NCBI RefSeq assembly: GCF_019511525.1
Contig: NZ_JAEUAT010000015.1
Location: forward strand, 62,001-126,000
Source: Rhizobium cauense
Lineage (GTDB): Bacteria > Pseudomonadota > Alphaproteobacteria > Rhizobiales > Rhizobiaceae
Reading direction: 5' to 3'
Length of the DNA stretch: 64,000 nucleotides
This document shows positions 57,611 through 64,000 of this stretch, piece by piece (position 1 is the first letter of the stretch; each line of letters starts with the position of its first letter). The position numbers and the translations under genes are program-made. Under the pieces are notes generated by a model. The model had not been told where the DNA came from. It ran no database searches and saw nothing but the letters and a program-made list of their open reading frames with translations.

Positions 57611-58567
57611 TCATGCCGACCAGGGAGCAAATTCCGGTGCGTTGACCCGGATGAAATCCCGGGGAGCAACACGCTGGCGCGGCGCAGACGTCTCGACCAC
57701 TTCATAGGCGGTCGGGTCGCTGAGCAACGCCTTGAGAGCATTGGCATTCATCTTGTGGCCGCCGCGGTAAGAACGGTAGCAGCCGATAAAAGGAGCGCCG
57801 GCGAGCGCCAGATCGCCAACGGCATCGAGCGCCTTGTGGCGCACGAACTCGTCCTTGGCATAACGCAGGCCTTCAACGTTGATAACGGTATTGTCGTCCG
57901 AGATGACAACCGAATTCTCGAGCGAGGAACCGAGCGCGTGGCCCGAAGCCCAGAGACGCTCGACATCCCGCATGAAACCGAAGGTACGGGCGCGCGACAG
58001 CTCGGACTTGAATGTCGCCGCCGTCATGTCGCCTTCCCACTTCTGGCGGCCGATCAGCGGGCAATCGAAATCGATCTCGACCTCAAAGCGCATGCCGTCA
58101 TAGGGGCGGAACTCGCTCCAGGAGCCACCATGCTCGATGCGAACCGGCTTGGTGATGCGGATGTAGCGGCGCTTCACGCCGAGCGATACCAGGCCAACCT
58201 GCTCGATCGCTTCGATAAAGGGCATCGAGCTGCCGTCCATGATCGGCATTTCTGCGCCATGAACTTCGATCAGGACGTTATCGAGGCCAAGCGCGTAGAC
58301 AGCAGCCATGACGTGCTCGATCGTCGCGACCGAGCGCGCCGGCGAGAACCCAAGGACGGTGCAGAGATCGGTATTGCCAACCTGAGAAGACACGGCACGG
58401 TATTCGGAAACGTCGCCGTTCTCATGCATGCGATTGAAGACGACGCCAGAGTCAGCCTCTGCCGGGTTGAAGGTAATCGAAACGTCAGCACCGGAATGAA
58501 CGCCGATGCCCGAAAGCGTGATCGGACGCGATACTGTCGTCTGAAAACCCAACATGCCAATAACCAT
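57611..58567 (-). CDS. lpxC: UDP-3-O-acyl-N-acetylglucosamine deacetylase
   Basis: This 318-residue zinc enzyme performs the committed step of lipid A synthesis. It begins MVIGMLGFQTTVSRPITLSGIGVHSG, the LpxC start. The zinc ligands are His in ATIEHVMAAVYALG and His and Asp in RHKALDAVGDLAL, with the catalytic Glu in IEVHGAEMPIMDGSS. GYRGGHKMN-type residues are near the end. ATG at 58567 with AAAGGCA nine bases upstream is preferred over ATG at 58555 and over a GTG-type extension. Confidence 0.95.
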   Translation of the reverse strand: MVIGMLGFQTTVSRPITLSGIGVHSGADVSITFNPAEADSGVVFNRMHENGDVSEYRAVSSQVGNTDLCTVLGFSPARSVATIEHVMAAVYALGLDNVLIEVHGAEMPIMDGSSMPFIEAIEQVGLVSLGVKRRYIRITKPVRIEHGGSWSEFRPYDGMRFEVEIDFDCPLIGRQKWEGDMTAATFKSELSRARTFGFMRDVERLWASGHALGSSLENSVVISDDNTVINVEGLRYAKDEFVRHKALDAVGDLALAGAPFIGCYRSYRGGHKMNANALKALLSDPTAYEVVETSAPRQRVAPRDFIRVNAPEFAPWSA

Positions 58568-58803
58568 AAATTTTGCCTTTACTATCCCCGGTGATCCGCA
58601 GCGGCTAACATGCCGAACCATCTGCCAGGGTTCATTTCACTCCGTCAAAAATCCCGCCGAGAGGCGCAAAAAGACGGTTTCGTGACCACATACATACGTG
58701 CGCCCGGCTTCCAATCCAAATCACTGTTTCTTTCGCATTGTTACGAAAGCATGTCGTTGAAATTACAACGCAATATGCACCAGATCTGACCCTCTGAAAC
58801 GAG

Positions 58804-58835
58804 AAGGCCCGGGAGTGTGCTCCCGGGCCTTTTTA
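58804..58835. terminator. Terminator between ftsZ and lpxC
   Basis: AAGGCCCGGGAG-TGTG-CTCCCGGGCCTT is a perfect 12-pair stem, 20 bp past the ftsZ stop. Read on the minus strand it ends the ftsZ transcript, with CTTCTCGTTT after it. A T-run on the other side also makes it effective on the plus strand. Confidence 0.85.
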
Positions 58836-58854
58836 TAGCGATTCCGTGCCTGCC

Positions 58855-60582
58855 TCAGTTCGATTGCCGGCGCAGGAAAGCAGGAATTTCAAGCTGATCG
58901 TCTTCCTGCATCATCCGAGCCTGCGGAACGCTGCGGCCCTGATCGTCGAGATTTCCACGGCGCGGTGCATAGAGGCTCGCTTCCGGAGAAAGCGGGCGGC
59001 GCTGCTGCGATGCCGCGGCCGGAGCCGACGTCATTTCCGGAGCAACCTCCTCCTCGCGGCGACCAAGCGAGTTGGTGATCCGCTTCAGGAGGCCCATCGG
59101 ACCACGCTCTTCGTGGGCATGAGACGGAGCTGCCGGCTGCGAGCGGTGATCGATCTCTGCCTGTACTACCGGTGGAAAGTCTTCCACCTTCGGCATGCGA
59201 ACGGCCTGCTGAGCAGCCATCGGCTGCTGCATGACAGGCGCCGGCTGGCTCATGATCGGCTGCGGAGCCGGCTGGCTGATGACGGGCGCATGAACCGGAG
59301 CCTGCTGTATCGGGGCTGGGCGAATGATCGGCGCGGCCTCAGGAGCAGCAAAGATCTTGCTCTGCGGACGGAAGGCTTCCTGCGGAGCAGGCTGCTGGTG
59401 AACCGGAGCTGCCGCGCGCGGAGCGTGGATCTCGAGCTCACGCTCCATTTCGGCTTCTGCCGTACGGATTGCCTGCGCGACCGTGTCGACCGGCTTGGGG
59501 GCCTGCTGCATGACCGGTGCAGGCTGAACTGCGGCCGGCGCCTGAGCAACGGCCGCGGAAGGACGCACGACTGGCTTGGCCGCGGGCTGGAAGGTCTTGC
59601 CTGCCGCCGCGTTGATGGCACGGTCGATACCGGTCGCAACAACGGAGACGCGGATGATGCCTTCGAGCGATTCGTCGAACGTCGCGCCGAGGATGATGTT
59701 GGCATCCGGATCGACTTCCTCGCGGATACGCGTCGCAGCTTCGTCGACTTCGAAGAGGGTAAGGTCGCGACCGCCGGTAATGGAGATCAGGAGACCCTGC
59801 GCACCCTTCATCGAGGTTTCGTCGAGGAGCGGGTTGGCGATCGCAGCTTCAGCAGCCTGCATCGCGCGGCCCTGGCCGGACGCTTCGCCTGTACCCATCA
59901 TCGCGCGGCCCATTTCGCGCATGACCGAGCGGACGTCGGCGAAGTCGAGGTTGATGAGACCTTCCTTCACCATCAGGTCGGTGATGCAGGCAACGCCCGA
60001 GTAGAGAACCTGGTCAGCCATCGCGAAAGCGTCGGCAAACGTTGTCTTGTCGTTGGCGATGCGGAAGAGGTTCTGGTTCGGGATGACGATCAGCGTGTCG
60101 ACCGACTTCTGCAGCTCTTCGATGCCGGCTTCCGCCAGGCGCATACGGCGTCCGCCTTCGAAGTGGAAGGGCTTGGTAACAACGCCGACGGTCAGGATGC
60201 CCTTGTTCCGGGCTGCCTGAGCGACAACCGGAGCAGCGCCCGTACCCGTGCCGCCGCCCATACCGGCGGTAACGAAGCACATGTGCGTGCCGTTCAGGTG
60301 ATCGATGATTTCATCGATGCACTCTTCGGCAGCCGCACGGCCGACTTCCGGCTGCGAACCGGCACCGAGACCTTCGGTGACATTGGCGCCGAGCTGGATG
60401 ATTCGCTCTGCCTTCGTCATCGTCAGGGCCTGGGCATCCGTGTTGGCGACGACGAAATCGACACCCTGGAGGCCCGCGGAAATCATGTTGTTGACAGCGT
60501 TGCCGCCGCCGCCGCCGACACCGAACACGGTGATACGCGGCTTAAGCTCAGTGATATCCGGCTTTTGCAGCTTGATAGTCAT
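58855..60582 (-). CDS. ftsZ: Cell division protein FtsZ, long-linker form
   Basis: This 575-residue tubulin homologue forms the division ring. The GTP-binding T4 loop GMGGGTGTGAAPV lies near residues 107-119. The globular domain ends near residue 320 and is followed by a Pro/Gln/Ala-rich linker of about 235 residues, much longer than in E. coli. The end LEIPAFLRRQ is the conserved C-terminal peptide that binds FtsA. ATG at 60582. A terminator separates it from lpxC. The longer linker is normal for rhizobial FtsZ1. Confidence 0.96.
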   Translation of the reverse strand: MTIKLQKPDITELKPRITVFGVGGGGGNAVNNMISAGLQGVDFVVANTDAQALTMTKAERIIQLGANVTEGLGAGSQPEVGRAAAEECIDEIIDHLNGTHMCFVTAGMGGGTGTGAAPVVAQAARNKGILTVGVVTKPFHFEGGRRMRLAEAGIEELQKSVDTLIVIPNQNLFRIANDKTTFADAFAMADQVLYSGVACITDLMVKEGLINLDFADVRSVMREMGRAMMGTGEASGQGRAMQAAEAAIANPLLDETSMKGAQGLLISITGGRDLTLFEVDEAATRIREEVDPDANIILGATFDESLEGIIRVSVVATGIDRAINAAAGKTFQPAAKPVVRPSAAVAQAPAAVQPAPVMQQAPKPVDTVAQAIRTAEAEMERELEIHAPRAAAPVHQQPAPQEAFRPQSKIFAAPEAAPIIRPAPIQQAPVHAPVISQPAPQPIMSQPAPVMQQPMAAQQAVRMPKVEDFPPVVQAEIDHRSQPAAPSHAHEERGPMGLLKRITNSLGRREEEVAPEMTSAPAAASQQRRPLSPEASLYAPRRGNLDDQGRSVPQARMMQEDDQLEIPAFLRRQSN

Positions 60583-60638
60583 GTTACCGTTCCTTCTCTT
60601 TATGGCCGCATCGCCACGCCGGCCAATTCACTCAATTG

Positions 60639-61970
60639 TCAGAAGCTTTCTTTCAGCCACTGCCCCATGCGGGCAAAGCGGCTGGTATTTCCCCCAAGCG
60701 ACATGAGCAGACCGCTCTGTGACGCATGTGTTTCCTGGTCCGCGACCTGCGGGTAGATCATCAGGCCGACAGCGGTCGAAAAGGCGGGGCCTTTCGCTGC
60801 GGTCGGCAGGCCCGAGACACCCATCGGACGACCGATTCGGACGTTGCGGGCAAGAATGCGACGCGCAACTTCGGCAAGGCCGGTCAGCTGGCTCGCACCA
60901 CCCGTCAGCACGACGCGCTTGCCGACGATCGGGCTGAAGCCCGAGCGCTGGATGCGGTCGCGGATCAATTCCATCGTTTCCTCGATACGAGCGCTGACGA
61001 TGCGCGACACCAGGGCGCGCGGCACCTGCGTCGGCAGGTCGCGTTCGTCTTCGCCGATCGGCGGGATCGAGATAAGTTCGCGTTCGTCCGAGGAGTTCGG
61101 CATTGCGGAGGCGTGAACGACCTTGAGGCGTTCGGCATCCTCGATCCGGGTCGAAAGACCGCGGGCCAGATCGGTGGTGACGTGATGGCCACCGAGGCTG
61201 ACGGCATCCGTGTGCACCAGCTTCCCCTCTGCAAAGACCGAAATCGTCGTCGTTCCACCGCCCATGTCGATCGCCGCGCAGCCAAGCTCGACCTCATCAT
61301 CAACAAGAGCGGCCAGACCCGAAGCGTACGGTGTTGCAACGATTCCCTCAACAGAGAGGTGCGCGCGATTAACACTCAACTCGAGATTCTTAAGCGCAGT
61401 GCGTTCAGCAGTGACGACGTGCATATCGACGCCGAGGACGTCACCATACATAGACAGCGGATCGCGAATGCCGCGTTCGCCATCCAACGAGAAGCCGGTC
61501 GCCAACGAATGCAGGACCGCGCGATCCTGGCGTAGCGACTGCTGGCAGGCTGCCGACAGAACCTTCTTGAGATCGTTCAGCTCAACTTCCTGACCACCGA
61601 GGTCGATGGTTGCAGTGTAGATATCGCTTGTCAGACGGCCCGCCGTGACATTGACGATCAAGCTCTCGACGGTCAGGCCGGCCATGCGCTCGGCCGCGTC
61701 GACTGCAAGGCGGATCACGCTCTCAAGCGCATCGAGGTCGGAAATCGCGCCTGTCTTGATGCCGCGTGAGCGCTGATGGCCGATCCCGATGATTTCAATG
61801 TTGTGCGTACGACCGGGCAGCACCTGACTTTCCTCGCGAGGCGTCAGGCGTCCGATCATGCAGACGACCTTCGTCGATCCGATGTCCAGCACCGAAACGA
61901 CATGGGACCGCTTCGACGAAAGCGGCTTCAGGCGCGGCAATCCGAAATGGGACGAACCGAACAAGCTCAT
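60639..61970 (-). CDS. ftsA: Cell division protein FtsA
   Basis: This 443-residue actin-like protein anchors FtsZ to the membrane. The actin-type phosphate loop VLDIGSTKVVCMIGRL lies near residues 27-42, AIDMGGGTTTISVF near 230 and VLTGGASQLTGLAEV near 350. The C-terminal amphipathic helix WLKESF ends the protein. It overlaps ftsQ by four bases (ATGA) and lies 56 bp before ftsZ. Confidence 0.95.
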   Translation of the reverse strand: MSLFGSSHFGLPRLKPLSSKRSHVVSVLDIGSTKVVCMIGRLTPREESQVLPGRTHNIEIIGIGHQRSRGIKTGAISDLDALESVIRLAVDAAERMAGLTVESLIVNVTAGRLTSDIYTATIDLGGQEVELNDLKKVLSAACQQSLRQDRAVLHSLATGFSLDGERGIRDPLSMYGDVLGVDMHVVTAERTALKNLELSVNRAHLSVEGIVATPYASGLAALVDDEVELGCAAIDMGGGTTTISVFAEGKLVHTDAVSLGGHHVTTDLARGLSTRIEDAERLKVVHASAMPNSSDERELISIPPIGEDERDLPTQVPRALVSRIVSARIEETMELIRDRIQRSGFSPIVGKRVVLTGGASQLTGLAEVARRILARNVRIGRPMGVSGLPTAAKGPAFSTAVGLMIYPQVADQETHASQSGLLMSLGGNTSRFARMGQWLKESF

Positions 61971-62899
61971 ATATTTTGCCCCGCCTTCTTCAAATCCTTG
62001 GTCCGCTGATCGAGTACGAGCTGCCGACGCTCCATTGCTTCCGGCGTCAACTGAATTGCGGTCCGGTCGGTAAGCCTCAGATCGACGGCCGCGATATCGC
62101 GCTCCAGAAGATCCTGCTCCTTCATGAACTTCGACAGCCGCGCCAAAGCGAGATCGACGTCGTCTTCCGGCAACTTCACAGCAACGCCGTTGTCCATGTG
62201 CAGATCCCAGCGACGACCCGAAACCCAGACGTAAGCCTTCACCCGCGCCTTGATCTCCGGCCAGTTCGCGAATTCAGCCTCGAGCGAAGTTGCAGCAACT
62301 TCAGCACCACGACCGACCACCAGCGGCAACTGTGAGAACTTGTTGTCGCGAAGCGGAGCGATGACGGAGCCACCCTTCTCCACGAGTGACAATTCCTGGC
62401 CATGCTGCCAGATCGCGTAGGCCTGACGCTCCTTGAGCTTCACCTCGATCGTCTTCGGATAGATCTTGCGAACCTCTACGTTCTCGACCCAAGGAAGCCT
62501 GGCGATCTTCTGACGCGCCGCATCGACATCAAGCGCAACAAGCGACGTCGTACCGTCCAGCCCGAGCAGCTGCAGGATCTCGATCTCGGAGGTCTCCGAG
62601 TTCCCGGACACCTTCACATCATCGATCGCAAAGCCAGCAGCAGTCGTCGTCGCCTGCGCAACCGCTTCCGTGTGCCCGCCAAGTGACATGCCGTAGAGGC
62701 CGGTCGCAGCGAAGAAGGCCAGAGCGGAAATAGTTCCAGTGTGCACCGGAATATGAATGCGACCACTGCCAAGACTGACGAGGAAACGCACCACTCGACG
62801 CAGCGGACGCGGCAACACCAGCCGCCCCTCACCTTCGGGATACGAAGGCTCAGCGTGATGACTTGGGCGCCCTATCCTTTTGACCGTCACCGAGAACAA
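61967..62899 (-). CDS. ftsQ: Cell division protein FtsQ
   Basis: This 310-residue bitopic protein links the divisome to peptidoglycan synthesis. A basic cytoplasmic part (VKRIGRPSHH) precedes a membrane helix near residues 50-70 (ISALAFFAATGLYGMSLGG), followed by the POTRA domain (FAIDDVKVSGNSETSEIEILQLLGLDG) and the FtsQ beta domain. TTG at 62899 is chosen: GGAGG lies seven bases upstream, and the start falls inside the end of ddlB by 13 bases. The earlier TTG at 62920 lacks such a site. Translational coupling to ddlB is likely. Confidence 0.88.
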   Translation of the reverse strand: MFSVTVKRIGRPSHHAEPSYPEGEGRLVLPRPLRRVVRFLVSLGSGRIHIPVHTGTISALAFFAATGLYGMSLGGHTEAVAQATTTAAGFAIDDVKVSGNSETSEIEILQLLGLDGTTSLVALDVDAARQKIARLPWVENVEVRKIYPKTIEVKLKERQAYAIWQHGQELSLVEKGGSVIAPLRDNKFSQLPLVVGRGAEVAATSLEAEFANWPEIKARVKAYVWVSGRRWDLHMDNGVAVKLPEDDVDLALARLSKFMKEQDLLERDIAAVDLRLTDRTAIQLTPEAMERRQLVLDQRTKDLKKAGQNI

Positions 62900-63813
62900 G
62901 AAGCGTCCTCCACCATCCAACGGAGAAATTCACCAAACGAGTAGCCGGCATGACCAGCCATTTCGGGCACCAGGGAGGTTGGCGTCATTCCAGGCTGAGT
63001 ATTGATTTCCAGCCAGATGACTTCGCCATCTTCAGAGAAGCGATCGTCGTAACGGAAGTCTGAGCGACTGACGCCACGGCAACCAATTGCTTGATGCGCC
63101 CTTAACGCCAATGATTGTATTTTTTGGTAAATATTCGGTGAAATTTCCGCAGGAATGACGTGTTTCGAGCCACCCGCGACGTACTTGGCATCGTAATCGT
63201 AAAAGCCATGCCCCAACGGCACAATCTCGGTTACACCCAGCGCGCGATCGCCCATGACGCCGCAAGTCAGCTCGCGACCATGGATGTAGCGCTCAACAAG
63301 AACCTCTTCGCCATAGCGCCACTCCGGAGAGCTGATGATCTGCGGCGGATGGGACTGATCCTCCTGAACGATGACCACACCGAAGCTGGAGCCCTCGCGC
63401 ACAGGCTTCACAACATAAGGCGGCTTCATCGGATGCTCAGCCGGAAAAGCGAATCGATTGATCACCGCAGATTGCGCAACCGGGACGCCGGCGGCGGCGG
63501 CGACGCCCTTGGCCTTGTCCTTATCCATGGCGAGCGCCGAAGCCAGCACGCCCGAATGCGTGTACGGGATCTCAAGATACTCAAGGATGCCTTGAATTGT
63601 CCCGTCCTCGCCGTAGGGGCCGTGCAGGGCATTGAAGACGACGTCCGGCCGCAATGCCGCGAGCTTGGCGGACACATCGCGATCGACATCAATGCGCGTC
63701 ACCTGGAACCCTTCGGCCTCGAGGGCGTCAGCGCACGCCGTCCCGGAAGAAAGGCTTACCGGCCTCTCCGAGGAAAATCCGCCCATCAGGACAGCGACAT
63801 GCTTGCGACTCAT
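62887..63813 (-). CDS. ddlB: D-alanine--D-alanine ligase
   Basis: This 308-residue ATP-grasp enzyme makes D-Ala-D-Ala for peptidoglycan. VLMGGFSSERPVSLSSG begins near residue 8, followed by DVVFNALHGPYGEDGTIQGILE and the end motif LEINTQPGMTPTSLVPEMAGHAGYSFGEFLRWM. ATG at 63813 is preferred to a TTG four codons earlier. Its stop overlaps the ftsQ start region by 13 bases. Confidence 0.95.
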   Translation of the reverse strand: MSRKHVAVLMGGFSSERPVSLSSGTACADALEAEGFQVTRIDVDRDVSAKLAALRPDVVFNALHGPYGEDGTIQGILEYLEIPYTHSGVLASALAMDKDKAKGVAAAAGVPVAQSAVINRFAFPAEHPMKPPYVVKPVREGSSFGVVIVQEDQSHPPQIISSPEWRYGEEVLVERYIHGRELTCGVMGDRALGVTEIVPLGHGFYDYDAKYVAGGSKHVIPAEISPNIYQKIQSLALRAHQAIGCRGVSRSDFRYDDRFSEDGEVIWLEINTQPGMTPTSLVPEMAGHAGYSFGEFLRWMVEDASCSR

Positions 63814-64000
63814 CAACACCCCCAAAAAATAACCTGCACTTTGAGTTCCGACGCTTGCACCAAGCTTGTTTCCTGCCCGAATCTCGCTCGATGATGCAGG
63901 TGTATTAGTGCCTGATTATGGTTAATGAAGTGTTTACTTTCGTTAATTTTTGCCTCTGACGGTCATCCCGACGGAACCGCACCGGACGAGAAGAAACCAG
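63814..64000. other. Intergenic region upstream of ddlB
   Basis: This partial intergenic region is AT-rich at 63900-63955. It has a near match to the CtrA site TTAA-N7-TTAA (TTAA at 63922-63925, then N7, then TTTAC). It probably holds the ddlB promoter and no gene is supported. Confidence 0.4.

Noticed and set aside
1..64000. CRISPR arrays, insertion sequences, prophage, integrons and rRNA genes
   Set aside because: No direct-repeat arrays with spacers, transposase, integrase or phage structural genes, or rRNA sequences were seen on either strand.

Overview
The window is a high-GC chromosomal segment from an alphaproteobacterium of the Rhizobiaceae, most likely Sinorhizobium/Ensifer or a close relative. 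Three things point there: a circularly permuted two-piece tmRNA whose tag reads ANDNYAEARLAA, the order ddlB-ftsQ-ftsA-ftsZ-lpxC-bamD-recN-ligA, and long palindromic intergenic repeats of the kind known in rhizobia. Almost everything is core genome. There is no prophage, insertion sequence, CRISPR array or secretion cluster, and I found no large undescribed multigene system.

Layout. 0-2.7 kb: leftward ilvI-ilvH behind an unlisted 18-codon Ile/Val/Leu-rich leader peptide and attenuator terminator. 2.8-7.3 kb: herA-type ATPase, then miaA and serB, whose start codons overlap head to head, and an acetyltransferase. 7.3-12.7 kb: the leftward thyA-folA-hflK-hflC-degP quality-control and folate block. 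12.8-14.4 kb: tmRNA, the ClpXP adaptor sspB, and two small proteins (DUF4169, ribbon-helix-helix). 14.4-31 kb: AsmA protein, FAD-linked D-2-hydroxyacid dehydrogenase, aldo/keto reductase with a divergent LysR regulator, AbrB-type permease, AraC regulator, DUF2000 protein, OmpA lipoprotein, an isolated divergent flagellin, and an RND efflux pair. 31-51.6 kb: uvrD/pcrA helicase, PAS-PAS-GGDEF protein, sugar transporter, nicotinamidase, azlCD, aminopeptidase P, a 57-residue protein behind a sigma-54-like promoter, the sco-monooxygenase-prmA operon, a chemoreceptor with its own cheW, and several housekeeping genes. 51.6-64 kb: ligA, a 1-kb repeat-bearing gap, and the recN-bamD-lpxC-ftsZ-ftsA-ftsQ-ddlB division and envelope cluster.

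How they work together: tmRNA, SspB, HflKC and DegP all serve protein quality control. The division cluster couples peptidoglycan precursor synthesis (ddlB), the Z ring (ftsQAZ) and lipid A synthesis (lpxC). The chemoreceptor and cheW form a compact sensory unit. The most interesting parts are regulatory or small: the ilv leader with almost no 5' untranslated region, the sigma-54-like promoter and upstream dyad in front of the 57-aa gene, an RpoH-like promoter before hflK, start codons other than ATG for ftsQ and the orphan flagellin, and palindromic repeats near lysR and recN. All functional assignments rest on reading the sequence and recalling family motifs; no database search was run.
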